From Brugia malayi (taxonomy: Eukaryota > Nematoda > Chromadorea > Rhabditida > Onchocercidae), in assembly GCF_000002995.4 (NCBI RefSeq), contig NW_025062479.1, positions 18,348,721-18,412,720 on the forward strand: a stretch of DNA of 64,000 nucleotides. Direction: 5' to 3'. A program made the position numbers and the translations under genes. Numbering within the stretch: position 1 is the first letter of the stretch; every line of letters starts with the position of its first letter. Below the pieces are notes generated by a model that was not told the origin of the DNA, searched no databases, and saw nothing but the letters and a program-made list of their open reading frames with translations. This document shows positions 26,016 to 38,229 of this stretch, one piece after another.

Positions 26016-27229
26016 CTACAACAGAGCTGTTTTTATCCACTGCAATAAAGAAGCATTAAGAAGCATCAATCGATCAATTTCTTCCCAACTCATCCTCAGC
26101 TCATCACTTAATTTGCTTAATGTTTTATCCAAATCATCATCTTTAATACAGCTAATCCAGAGCTTGCTCCGATTGATTTTCAAGAAAGCGGCCAAGTAGG
26201 TTTGGACAAGTTCAAAATCGCGATGGTTCCTCAGAACTGTGAGAAGCATTTTCAAAAAACTGTTTAGAGCCTGAAATGAAATCATTGGTTAGTAGACACA
26301 GTCCTATTAAGAAGCTATAATTTTTTACATTTACATTGAATCTAATGTAACTGGTTTTATTTAAATCTCTAGTTAAATTGATTTTCTTCTGTGAAGCACC
26401 TGGAAATAAGTTACTTAAATTTAAAGAACCAAATAAGGATGCAAAAAAAAGCAACTCACTCTTTCTGGCAGTATACGAATTTGAAAGTCTATCGAAGAGA
26501 TACTCATCCACTTCAAAGATTCAAATGCAGTGATGAAATGAGCATCGTCTGAAGCCCTGCAAACAATATACATTTTTCATGAAAAGTCAGTTTAATACAT
26601 CCGACAGGTAAAATGAAGCACTTAGATATAAAATTATGGAGGACAAGAAAACTCTACCGTAACAGAGTTTCAGCAAAAGAAGATTCGATCTCCAGGACAC
26701 TTCGTCTGGCCATTAATACATTGCGCCGTTCTATAACATCAGCACCAACATCTATCTTTTCAAACTCGAAACCATCAAGTGTTGATACAGACGGTAAGAA
26801 AAATGGTGCAGTTTTTGGTTTTCGCACTGGTTCGATTGGCTTATTTCGCTCTCGAATTACATCCAGATATGGCAGATTCACCCAACGTGAAGGTGCCAAA
26901 CCCGACAAAGTTATTAGACTTTCAACCTTAATTTACTTGTCATAATAAAAAACAATACTTGCTATAAGTCTTCATTTTACATACCTGAAAATAATTATCT
27001 TAACCTCGCAATTTCAACTGAATTTAAACTTTAGAATAATAAGAGTATCAGAAAATGAGTAAAACATTAAGGTAATAAAAAGCTATTTTTTTGTTTACAA
27101 AATACTAATTCTTCAACACTACCTGCTTCACTTTCTGTATGTTTTCACAAGCACTTTCTGTAAGCAGTTCAATCCCTTCTACTGAACACTGCACTTTATC
27201 CTCTAAATTCCTGAAGAGAAAACTTTATG

Positions 27230-27318
<89 letters not shown>

Positions 27319-30300
27319 GTTTTGCTTCAATGATTCAGTAATATTCAAAACCATTTGTAGTTTGAGTTGTTTCAACCTATTTACTGTTCCAGCAACAATA
27401 TTTTATGCTTTTAACTTTTTAAAAGTGGTTATTCACTTTGTTTTCTCTACGACTGCATAGCTTCCACTTTAAAACAATTTTCTCGATAAGAGGCATACCT
27501 TCGCAAAGGTAAAACTAAGGAATCCTTGGGAATATAATCTAATGGCAATGCTTTCAAAGCATTCACAGAAGTGAACCATGCTTTATTAGCCCAGATATAT
27601 ACACTCCTTTGATCATAGTGACATGTAGCCAAATATTCTCCACTTGGTGAGAAGCAAAATGATATACAATATAAGTCACATTTCATAACATCAATAAGGC
27701 TATTAGTAATAAGATCCCAAACCTAAAATATGATGACTAATGCTAACGGTAAAACAAATTTAATTCCTTCATGTATTTCGGATATTTCAAATTTTCAAAA
27801 TAAAATACAAAAGATATGAAAACAAGGAAACTGAAACAAACTTTAATGAAAATATAAAAACAAGGAAATAGAAACAAACTTTAATGAAACCCTCGTCATC
27901 AGCACTGATAAGCCATTTACCATCAGGTGAAAATCCCAAGGCAGTAAGGGATGACCGGTGGGCTCCATCCACGACCCTAACAACTTTTCGGCACAGGGTG
28001 TCCACAACCCCAATTGAACCACTTCCTACACCAAGAGCTAGCAACGAATTATTGCCACTCATACTAAACCGCATTATTGGTGATGGAACCTGCATTTCTG
28101 CTACCAACTTCGTGCTCCGGAAACTCCAAAATCGAATTAGTCCATCATGCTCAGCTGAGACCTCAAATATGAAAAATATAAAAAGTCAAACAATGTAATA
28201 AAGCAAGTGTCACATGTACTACCGCATCCTTTACATCAACTAGTAAAAAAGTGTGAAACACTATGGACGTATGAGAAGTAAAAAGTGTGAAACACTATGG
28301 ACGTATGAGACGCGGAAAGTTCTCAGTATTTTTTTGTCAAATATTTTCAATTTTTGATAAAACTACAAGAACAATAATCAAAATATTTATCATTTACAAG
28401 CTGCCTGTTGAGTGTGTCGAGCGCCAATCCTCGAACGATAGACTGATGAGCTTTTTCATCACTTTTACTGCAAATGAACGTTTTCCTATGGTGTCCACTT
28501 TGTAAATTGAAACAGTCAATGTGGCCAGTTGTATATCCAATTAAACCGAAATTACCACACGATGAGATGCATATTGCTGATGCAGACGCAGATATGAGAT
28601 GTGGTTTAGTCAAGAATCTTTTATGAAGCAACTGAAAAAAAGCGAATTTTTGAAGAATATTTTGAATTCATTGATAGTTAGCTAATTTTGAAATTACTGA
28701 AGTGAAGAATTAACATCACTATGTAAATACCAAAAATGAGCATGAAACTTCAGTCAAACGAACGCAATATGTTCCTAGAGCTTGTTTTCTTGTGGTCCAT
28801 GTTGTCACTTGAGTTGTATCAATATGACGACACATAACATTGTCCCAAGCTGCTTCCCTTGCTAATCCCACATCCATTTCAATTACTGGTTTCAATTTGA
28901 TGCTCTCGATGTCACGTCTTTTCTTTTTAGCTTTCATTCTACAGGATCAAAAACGATGCATTGAATAACACAAAGAAATGTAATAGTTTAGGTAATGAAA
29001 TATAATTAGAAATAAATGGAACACAACGATAATTATGAAAATGAAAGTAAGCTAAAAAGAAATAAAAAAAAGCAAACCTGGACATAATACCAGCATTTCC
29101 CAATTTTTGTCTATATGTATCACGTAATACTGATAACGCCCTTACAGAACCATCCAAACTAGATGAAAGGATACTAAAATTCATTGATTTTACAATTCTA
29201 AAAATTTAATCGAATACAAAAATACTTGTTTTGCAATAGCTACAAAATAAAAACCAAAACTGATCTTATTAAAAACACAACCAAATTTAAGGAAAACGAT
29301 ATGTTTCTTGAAATAAATTGCAAGCATCTTCTTTCTTAATTGCGAGCTTCTGATGAAAAAGTAAGCAATTTAGAAAAAAATTATATGAGAAATGTAAAAT
29401 AAGCTCACATTTCATTGTCGACAAATTTTATCGCGGTAACTGGTTTGTGATGCCCATCGAGCAAAACCAACTGCCTAGGCATGCCATCACCCATGTCATT
29501 AATCCAAGTTTTTAACGTGTTATCAACTCCTGCTGAAATCATCAACGGCTCCCCACTAACATAATATATACCCGTAATGGAACCACAATGTGCGTCAGGT
29601 AATTGTCCTAACAGCGAACGTTTATTCAAATCCCAGATTGCCAGTGTTCCGTTCTCTGATGCTGTAGTCATTGTCTCTTCGCCATCGGTTCTAAAATTCC
29701 AAAAATAAAAAGATCCTAAACGGAAAGTCCACAAACTGAAGCTTGAAAAAAACTATGCATTATAGCAAATGGCTTATGAATGTGGAATTTAATAATAGAA
29801 GGACGAAACAGTACTGAAGTTAACAATTCTGGGGAACCATAAGTACTCTGGCCGAAAATAAAATTCGAAAAGAAAAACCTAAATGCAATTGATGTTACTG
29901 GTGCATCCTGCATATACATTTGTAATGCTTCGTCAAATTTAATATTATGCAGTACAATCTGACCATTTCTTAATCCAACAGCAACGATATCTATGGCTGG
30001 TGACTGTTCCAGAACTGTTATTTCCGACTTGAACAATTTCCCAAATTCATGAATCAATTTTCCAGTTCTTATGTTAACAATACGTAACGTTCCTTAAAAA
30101 ACGTTATTTGATTAAATCAAATTATTGTAGAAGATGTCAGGTGTACAAACATATCCCAACATGAATTTCGAATATGTAGTATCTTTACCAAAAAATTATT
30201 TTTAGAAAAATATAAGTTGAATGAGGCAAGTATTGAATTCACTAAAGAATTAATAAATGTAAATTGACTGAAACAAGTACTGAATTCACTAAAGAGAATT

Positions 30301-31003
30301 CAAACCGACCCTGCCTAGATCCCAACAACACTTTGTTAAGATAAGTAGCTGGATGGGCAATTGCTGAACAATCGAACTGTCCGGATGTTTCAATCAGCAC
30401 CAATTCGTCACCAGTATCAACATCCATTACATGGATCGAGTTTTTCACGTCCACAACTACAAGAATGTCACCAAACGGAAGAAGCCAACGTACATTATCA
30501 GATGTCTCTAACCATCGCTTAACTTGCCTGAAATGAAATCCTACTTATCCAAAAATTCAAATATGCAAATGAGACTTTGAAAAACAGAAGAAGAAGGAAA
30601 TATGTTTGTATATAATTTCCTTTCAAAAAATGAATATTTCAATGACGCCTAACTTCTGTAGCACTTTGCACTCACATTGAAACCAGTTCAATGAATAAAA
30701 CAGTGCAATAAAACTTGAGATCAAATACCTGGCTAAATACAAAATCGCTATTCTTGTACCAATGGCGGCATAAATATAATGAGAGTCGGCAGCAATTACG
30801 TTGATTCGAGCCGGCAGGACATTACTCACGGATATTATACGCAAATTTTCGCACAAGTACTGTATCACAACATTTTCGACAGCACAAATGACGTAACTTT
30901 CGTTCCGTTTCCTTGGAAGTACCCGAAAAGCAGGTGGAACCGATGAACAAACTTCACCGAGTGCTTTGTATGGTATAAATAAGCGGCTCTGTTGACGTTC
31001 CAT
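26016..31003 (-). CDS. WDR36: WDR36/UTP21, U3 snoRNP SSU-processome WD-repeat protein
   Basis: Nucleolar scaffold of the UTP-B subcomplex, needed for 18S rRNA maturation. Exons in gene order: 30729-31003, 30310-30527, 29879-30092, 29409-29690, 29078-29173, 28731-28938, 28398-28631, 27880-28161, 27499-27722, 27123-27210, 26658-26926, 26460-26556, 26016-26270. Phases join exactly: 913 residues, close to human WDR36. Two WD-type propeller regions fill about residues 30-670, with blades such as ASENGTLAIWDLN, SGNNSLLALGVGSGSIGVVD and FCFSPSGEYLATCHYD. The Utp21 C-terminal domain follows (about 708-913), with SRWVNLPYLDVI, KTAPFFLPS, ALNSFLKML and a terminal LLQWIKTALL that matches the human end. 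The start was chosen because its ATG opens the first conserved exon and lies 9 bases after a CTGCAG acceptor motif. Likely first gene of an operon with ABCF1. Confidence 0.95.
27232..27316. repeat. long (TA)n microsatellite in WDR36 intron
   Basis: About 42 uninterrupted TA units, within the 27211-27498 intron of WDR36, beginning 22 bases upstream (plus-strand sense) of the exon edge at 27210. It fills much of a short intron, so length changes could affect splicing of the neighbouring exon. Confidence 0.97.
28243..28310. repeat. 34-base tandem duplication in WDR36 intron
   Basis: A unit containing GTGTGAAACACTATGGACGT occurs twice head to tail (core starts at 28251 and 28285). The copies are essentially identical except at their junction. 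It lies within the 28162-28397 intron and includes the small palindrome GTGTGAAACAC. Confidence 0.9.
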
Positions 31004-31012
31004 TCAAAAAAC

Positions 31013-31020
31013 CTGCAGTC
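31013..31020 (-). promoter_or_regulatory. candidate trans-splice acceptor of WDR36
   Basis: Read on the minus strand, GACTGCAG ends 9 bases before the WDR36 start codon. The lack of a polypyrimidine run makes it weaker than the ABCF1 site. Confidence 0.4.
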
Positions 31021-33667
31021 AAAACATCGGAAGCAGATAATGACCCTATTCTTTCCGATCAGGGAAAAAGCACAAGCACGTTTTCACATCACTGCGATAA
31101 TAAGACATAGGGATGAGTTTTGTTAGAGGAAGAGATTAGTTAATAACTCAGTCACCGGGGAGAAACAGGCGTAATCAGGATTCTTCCTGTAAGCTCTTTC
31201 CATAAGAGATGCACAAAATTTTGAATCCCCAAAAGGCTCACTGAGAATATTCAAATCCCATCGTCCAATAAACACGCTCACATTTGAAAGAAACCAACAT
31301 TGAATTGATACCTTCGACGTGGTTCGCTGGCAGTGGCACTAAGTTACTACGATATTAGTGAATCACAATGATGGAGGATGGTATAAAATGAGAATCCTAT
31401 CTTTATGGAAAGGTCGTTGATGGTAAAAGAAAGGTGGACGCATCAGTGTTGTGTTTAAAGAAGGTTGTTAAAACGAAATAGTTTCTTGATAAAAAGAATT
31501 CTAATGCATTCCAGCTTCCTTTTTTTCTCAAAATTGTCTAGTGCCAAGATATCGTTGACTCCCTAATGGCTTAGTCTAGGTTTTCAAGAACAAACATTTC
31601 TATCTTAATCACGGTATTTGATATTCAAATTTGGCTTTTGTGTGAATGGTTGTGATACCCGAACTTGCTTTATGTGTAAATTATTGTGGATTATGTAAAC
31701 CTTATGTCGCACCTTGCTCTTGCCATATGGCTGATGAGAATTTCATTCCTCACTAATTCAGACAGAAAGTAGAAAATCGTTGGTTCAATCTATCATATGT
31801 ATTATATAGGATTATGGTAAAATTTATGGATTGGTAACATTAGGAATTCCAGAACGAGATCGAGTTTTTATTTCGAAAGAAATTCTCATACAAGTAAGAA
31901 TGTTCGTAGACATTTATGTATTGCATTACAGTGAAGTAATTGACGAAATTTTTTAAGTACTCGGTTAAAGTACTCAACTCTGTTTGCGGGAAGTGGTTAT
32001 CTAAACTGGCTAAATTAGCAGTGGCAGTCACTTAAAAAAAAAAAAAAAAAAAACATCTCAGAACATTCTGACCAAAGAGCTGCCTGAAAAAACATCAAAG
32101 ATAATGGTAAATACTCGTCGTCCTTTGTTTGAAATTTACTACTCCAAAATATGTCGTCCTTTAAAATTTACTACTCCAAAAAAATCGAATTGATTATTAA
32201 TAGAATTTATATTATTTTCATTCAGATATTCGCTGTTTCGGGCTTTTGGTACGTGCGAGTCTTATTTTGTTCCTAATTAGACAAATTGCCTATTTTTTCC
32301 TCAAAAATGTTAAAATCGCTATATATAAAGTCGTTGATAGATGAGATTCGGTTAAATTACATGGTTTTTCAATGTTTGGTGCTATCAAAAAAGGCTTAAA
32401 AGAAATTAATAATGCGTAGGATCGTGGTAAGACGAAAGATGATGGACCATTCAAGGTGTTTCAATACTAGTGTTTCCACAAACTATGAATTTTTTATAGA
32501 TTTTTCATTTAGGCGATGGAACAGATGATTCTATGCAGTGGCATCGACTTGTTTGACTAATCGTTGCGCTGTGGATATAGTCTTCGTTGATATACATATT
32601 AATAGACTATGAAAGTTATGATTGATGGTCCAGGTAATGAGAAGCTTTAAGTACAAGCAGTTGCGAGTATAACAAAAAGATCAGTTGAAATCTATACTGC
32701 TTATAAATTTATAGCATCTTTTCCATAAACATTTTCAAAGCGCAATCTGAATTGTTTCAGTGTTTTGTTAAGTTAGATGTTTTAAATGATTTATTGACAA
32801 AAATTACTTTTAATTATTGTTGCGGATTGTTTCATGGTCAGCTATAAAATTCCGAAATTTGTGGTGTAAATCATAAGTGTATACCTATCTTTTAGAGCTA
32901 ATTTCTTTGGAATGTTGGAAAGGTTAATATTTAGAGTATTTATTGAGTTAAATTCTTAGTTTAAATATTTAGTCGGTCTAAAAAATTTGGAATTTCAAGA
33001 TTTTTATCATTAATGATTAATGGAAATAGGGTGTCAAGGTTTGTTATGTTCTTACCAAATTATAGTTGTAACTATGTGTTGATCTAATGTACTTTCGTTT
33101 TTTACTTTTTTTTTAAAATTATGTTAGTTTACTGTTTTAGTGTAATTTTTATTTATTGTTCGTTTTGTTAATTTCTTTTTGGTCAATTTTTAATTTATAT
33201 TTTAACGATTTCTTTTATTTTGCTGTTTTTGTTTCCTTTTTTATTAATTTCGTTTCTAAAGTAGATTTGTTTTGGATGTTTATTAAAAACTTAGGTTTTT
33301 TCTAAAAGTTCTATTCTATTGTACGATTTTTAAATGGCAGTCTTAGCGTTATAGCATCAAAATGTGACTTAAAGTTTTTTTTTTTTTTTTTTTTCTCTTA
33401 AATTTCAGGTATTAATGGAGTTTTTAGCAATTTTTTTATTTATATTCAAATCTGGGCGTACTTTAAGACAAAAATAAATCCGTACCTCTTTCTTGTAGGC
33501 GATATATTTTAAGACCGCCCAAAATTTGAGATTTTACGGTGGATGAAATGATCGTACGCGATGCTGTGATTCGCGAATTGTTCTATGATATTTGTTGTAA
33601 ATGCAATTTAGGCAGAATATGATAAATGAACAAAGAAGAGAAGAAACAAACAGACAGCATAATGAAT

Positions 33668-34024
33668 TCAGTATGAAAATTCAGAACAGTTTGTGTAGAG
33701 CGATGATGGGTGAATACAATTCAATGAGACGGCACAGAATGACGACAATTTCAGAAGGAGTGGTGGCTGATAGTAGATAGTGAACGGTTTGAGGTGCTGC
33801 ACAGCTCGATATGGCGGAACTTGTCTCATCACACCATCATCACTCTTTCCAATTGATCGATTGATTCCCATCTGTTTGCAAGTAATTGCAAGTTTTCGTT
33901 TCGTCCTTGACAAATAATAAAACTCACCGAAACTAGGAGTGCAAACTGTTGTACGTCTCTCGTCAGATCGTGGACTGGTGTTGACAGATAGATCGCAGGT
34001 AGTATTGACAGACAGTAACTGCAC
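33668..34024 (-). CDS. unrecognised open frame, 118 residues, possibly spliced
   Basis: An unusually long open frame for this AT-rich DNA, with more balanced base composition than its surroundings. Its first part could be an exon: GTGCAG acceptor before it and a strong GTGAGT donor after CTCCTAGTTTCG, near 33926. A CAAACAG acceptor near 33872 offers a second exon, but joining the two in phase ends after about ten residues. No domain, signal peptide or membrane segment was recognised. The plus strand also offers plausible splice signals over the same bases, so the strand is uncertain. It could be chance. Confidence 0.2.
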   Translation of the reverse strand: MQLLSVNTTCDLSVNTSPRSDERRTTVCTPSFGEFYYLSRTKRKLAITCKQMGINRSIGKSDDGVMRQVPPYRAVQHLKPFTIYYQPPLLLKLSSFCAVSLNCIHPSSLYTNCSEFSY

Positions 34025-34342
34025 ATTAGTATCATTTCATCACTCCTCATTTTTCACTCTTCTATTCACATTTTTTGTGTGCATACTTAAGTGTTTTCAG
34101 ATGATATCGGATTTGAGAATGAGGAGAGATTTCCCCCGTACTTCTGAAGGCCTATGCCTTTTTTTCATCCAGCTTAAAAATTCCATTACCTGCATTAGTC
34201 TGAAAGAATCAAGTTCCGAGAACTTGACTTTCCTGTGTAAATGATTCATCATAAGTCGAAATTGAGAGAAATGAATAACCTAAAGCATGCGGTCGTCAGT
34301 CTTATATGTAAGCAATTTTGTTGTCAAGCAGCGATGTTGGAC

Positions 34343-34561
34343 TTAGACTGATTCTACAAATTCCGTATTTAAAACATTATTTACTAAAATTCGAGAGATT
34401 CGAAACTTATAGCTCTCCCTTTGAGCATTGTACAAGAAGTAGTATAGGTCGTTCGAAGTCAAGCTACACCGCCATTTATCTTGCAGCGGATATGTGATTT
34501 TTGTATGAAACATTTGTCGATGCGTCGGTACGATGAGATAGTAACGGCTCAAATTGAATGA
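34343..34561 (-). CDS. unrecognised terminal-exon-like open frame
   Basis: A GGTTTCAG acceptor on the minus strand is followed in phase 0 by a 72-residue open frame to a stop at 34343. It is rich in Tyr, Arg and Leu (SRYYLIVPTHRQMFHTKI near its start) and does not resemble simple AT-rich noise. No partner exon joins it in phase and no family was recognised. Probable alternatives are a lone pseudogene fragment or chance. Confidence 0.2.
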   Translation of the reverse strand, partial: SFNLSRYYLIVPTHRQMFHTKITYPLQDKWRCSLTSNDLYYFLYNAQRESYKFRISRILVNNVLNTEFVESV

Positions 34562-34801
34562 CTGAAACCATATAAAGGCTGAAAAATTAATATTAAAACT
34601 TCTAATAAGTGCCAATTTGACCGATAGACAAATGCGCTTAAGACGCTTAAGTGACTACAAAATGAGTCAGAATTAAATTGATGTGTTCCACATCCGAATA
34701 ATAAAAAGACTGTCTTAGTGGATTTATTTCAACGGCCGACGCAAATTCATGTTCGTGCAGCATAAATTGTTCGTTAACGTGCTTGCTTAAAAGAATAAAT
34801 A

Positions 34802-35008
34802 TTACAGGAATGAAGCATTCGGCATTTCTTCCTCATCGGCATCCGTAATTATATTTAGAATTTTAGAAACTTGCTCAATTGTTACTCGCGCGTGTATTTG
34901 GTTCCCTGATGGTACTAAACAGGAAGTTTCAGGTTGTTGGACTTGTAAGCACGATGATCGGCGTAATAGCACCTTATTTGTCGAAATTCCATCGAAATTA
35001 CCAGTCAA
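34802..35008 (-). CDS. antisense open frame across the innexin start, unrecognised
   Basis: A 68-residue minus-strand open frame overlaps the first innexin exon and extends past its start codon to a stop at 34802-34804. The part outside the innexin (about 34805-34915) is acidic and helical in character (VTIEQVSKILNIITDADEEE). A TTACAAG acceptor near 34946 and one ending AATAAG near 34979 could begin an exon. No other exon or family was found. Coding status is doubtful. Confidence 0.2.
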   Translation of the reverse strand: MTGNFDGISTNKVLLRRSSCLQVQQPETSCLVPSGNQIHARVTIEQVSKILNIITDADEEEMPNASFL

Positions 35009-38000
35009 ATGATATCATTGATCGACTGAATTATCAGTATACGGCACTGATCATTGCACTTACTGCCTTTACCCTTGCTGCAACGCAATATGTTGGTAAA
35101 CCGATTCAGGTGAGTCTGTGTTTTATTCATTTTTATTATTTCTATCCTATTTGATTTGTTACTTTTATCCTGAAAATATTTAACAAAAAATATTTCTGTT
35201 AAAATATTTTAGCATAGTTCAGATGTCGGCATAAATACGGGCCAAACACACGATTTTGAGACTTTCAAAAAATTTTAAACTCATCAGAAATAAAGTGATT
35301 CGAAAAATGCTTGGCCGCCATAAAGTGACTAGAATTCAGGTTGAAAAAGAAATATTTCAGTGTTGGGTGCCTGCACAGTTCACTGGAGCATGGGAAAAGT
35401 AAGTGAATGTCAGTAATATCTTTGCATTTGTTTTTTTAGTGGTGGCTAACTTGCCGAAAATCTGGCATCTTTTTTTCAGGGTTTGAAATTGTGCTTAATA
35501 TTATCTATTATTTTGTAAAAGGAGTAAGGAAAATTTTCTGAAAAGAAAAAAAATACGCCATACTAATTTGTCCCAACATCTGATGTCCATCGATCAAAAA
35601 GCTATTTTAGTTCAACCCTAGTTTTTTAAATGTTACAATGGAAATGTTGTTACAATTTTTAAGGGGTAACCAAATAATAATGCTTTCTATTCAGTACCCC
35701 CTCCCTTCTCTCTCCCGCTCCCAATACTGTTTTCTTTTAGATACACGGAAACTTATTGCTTTATCAAAGGAAGTTATTATATGCCTTTGGAGAGTGAAAT
35801 ACCACACGAATATTCGCAGAGAGATGAATCGGTTTGTTTTCAAATTTCACCATGCATACATTATACTGCACATATTTATCGAATAGCAGAGTTGAAATTT
35901 CTATTTTATAACCTTTCATGCTGTCGAGTATCATATTTCATGATAATAACCGTTATCGTTAAAATGAATGGTTAGCTCTGCCGTCGAATGTCTTCCTCCC
36001 ATTTTAGTGATACCTTATTTTATAAAAAAAAAACTAACGATAGTGTTACTTTTTTTTCTTTTTTAAATTAGTGATACTTTTTTTATAAAAAAAAAAAAGA
36101 AAAAAAAAAAAAGAAAAACTTCTTCTTCTAGCTTGAAAGCATAGAATTTCTTATTTCAACAAGTTAGGCAGTTTGTTCCTCTGAACAGTTATAAGTCAGA
36201 AGAAATAGCTTCTGTCCCATAAGAAATTAAAAATTGATAATTAAATATATATATGCTGATGTGGTATCAGGTTATTGGATACTACCAATGGGTACCAATC
36301 GTTTTGGCACTCCAAGCATTTTTGTTTTATTTTCCGTCCATTGTTTGGCGAACGATGAATTCTCATACAGGTCGACCAGTCCTTGTTTTCTATTCTTCCA
36401 ATTCTTCACTTTCAAGAAATTTTCAAACTTTTTAGTAGCTTGACTTAATGTTAATAAGGATTCATTGAATTTTTGGATTTTATGCTTGTATGGTCATTAT
36501 TGTAGGTGTTAATGTGAAAGGAATTCTTAATTCAGCGGCTATGGTGAAAAAAAAATTCGACAAAAGTTCCCGCCTTGCACAAGTGCACATCGCAGCAGAT
36601 CATTTGCGCGATGCGTTGGATATGCAGAGAGAGCTCCGAACTGGTCTTTCCTTCTTTAATTTTTTGCGAATGTTTGATGCTCGAAGAATTATCTGCTTTA
36701 ACTGTTTTGATTCAGTTCGAAATCACAGTTTAAAGCCGCAGTTCAGATTATTTATTGAGCATAAAACATAGCATTAAAATTATTTTCTCTAAAACTGTAC
36801 TAATCATTTAACGAAAATTTTTCAATTTTTGAGGATCGTTTGATTGCTTTCATCTTGGCAAACGAAGTGGAGTCTATCTGATTGTCTTATACCTTTTTAC
36901 CAAAGTGCGTAATTTCACATCTGTTTGGTAGACGTATTATTTTCATAAAAAAGTGGACTTTTGAAAATGAATATGATTGTATTGTTGTTATCTTATACTT
37001 ACCTAATGTGAAATTACTTTTTTCCTCAGTATTTTTCAGTACTTTCATATTGACAATCAAAATTTCCGTATTTCAGTAGAATATAGAGTTCTTGTTTCCT
37101 AGAACACGTAGTACAATCCATATTTTCATGTTTCAATTTTCATAATCACAGTTGCTGTATGTGATCAATGTGATTCTACAATTCGTCATTCTAAATGCAT
37201 TTCTGGGACCGCAATATACTCTGTGGGGCGCGGGTATTCTTTCTGATATATGGCGCGGTAAGGAATGGAGTGAATCCGGTCATTTCCCTCGAGTCACAAT
37301 GTGCGACTTTCATGTCGGTTATTCATTTCCTGTTAATTCATTTCACTCCTTTTTTTTTTAAAGTAGTTTTTTGAACTCATTTTATGAACAATAACGAAGT
37401 TGTGATGAAAAAAATGAGTATAAGATCTTTGGTGTATTTCTGAAGTAAAAGTTACAAATTCAGATCCGTGTGCTGGGCAATATTCATCGTTGGACAGTGC
37501 AATGTGTCTTGATGATTAATATGTTCAACGAAAAAGTGTACATTTTCTTATGGTAAACAAATTATGTTCTTTTCCCTAATCGTCTTGTAAAGTTAATGAT
37601 CGCTGTTCTCCAGATAGTATAGTCCATTGCTATTCTTATTAGAATTATTGACAGGTGGTGGTTTGTTCTGGTTGGAACTTTGTCAGTGTTATCGTTGTTG
37701 TATTACGTCTTTGCACTGATGCTTGGATCGAATCAGCGGCAATTTGTAACACGTTATCTGCGGTGTGCCGGTGCTATTTCGGATTTCAGAGATCCGAAAA
37801 CAGAGAAATATCTTCATGATTTTGTTAGAAGATTTCTGCGGCCCGATGGTATCTTCATTTTGCGACTTATCGAGGTTTCATATCAGTTTGTTTAACAGCA
37901 TGCACTTTTCACAGTATGGTCATATCACTATTGCTAGTGCGTAGCCAACTTATTGCTATTAAATTATACTGATCAGGGAGAAAAAACTTGTCATTCAAGC

Positions 38001-38229
38001 TGGTGCGATATGCTGAAAAAGATAGGCAGGAGCTTAAGGTTCCCAGCTATTCGTCAATATCCTAATGGTATGTCTTTCGTTACAGACAAATGGTGGCGAT
38101 TTACTGGTTAGTGAAATTATTAACGTAATGTTCGGCCACTATAGAGCTCGTATGGAGGAGCAATCTGAAACGATGGCTGTGACTGACAGAGCACATTTGA
38201 ATGGCAATGACAATTTATTGGAACGATGA
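34954..38229 (+). CDS. innexin gap-junction channel subunit
   Basis: Four-pass membrane protein forming invertebrate gap junctions. Exons: 34954-35109, 35361-35398, 35741-35831, 36271-36370, 36506-36643, 36834-36904, 37152-37313, 37464-37552, 37655-37874, 38086-38229. Phases join exactly: 402 residues. After the N-terminal [10 protein letters not shown] comes TM1 (about 31-50), then the first loop with Cys53 and Cys71 ([16 protein letters not shown]). TM2 begins with the family motif YYQWVP (about 99). TM3 lies about 186-216 ([23 protein letters not shown]). The second loop has Cys249 and Cys266 (CDFH, RWTVQC). TM4 lies about 276-305, followed by NVMFGHY near a hydrophilic C-terminus. The ATG follows a TTTCAG acceptor by 21 bases, so the leader may be trans-spliced; an in-frame upstream ATG at about 34909 is possible but unlike innexin N-termini. 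The paralogue could not be assigned. Confidence 0.93.

Larger units (their letters stand above)
31004..34953. other. divergent intergenic region, WDR36 / innexin
   Basis: Promoters of WDR36 (minus) and probably the innexin (plus) should lie here. A CTGCAG acceptor motif 9 bases before the WDR36 ATG is a possible trans-splice site. The middle (about 32.6-33.5 kb) is T-rich with homopolymer runs. Three minus-strand exon-like open frames at 33668-34024, 34343-34561 and 34802-35008 are listed separately; none has a recognised family. Confidence 0.5.

Noticed and set aside
27139..27460. Open frames made of alternating Ile-Tyr
   Set aside because: They are translations of the TA microsatellite in a WDR36 intron.
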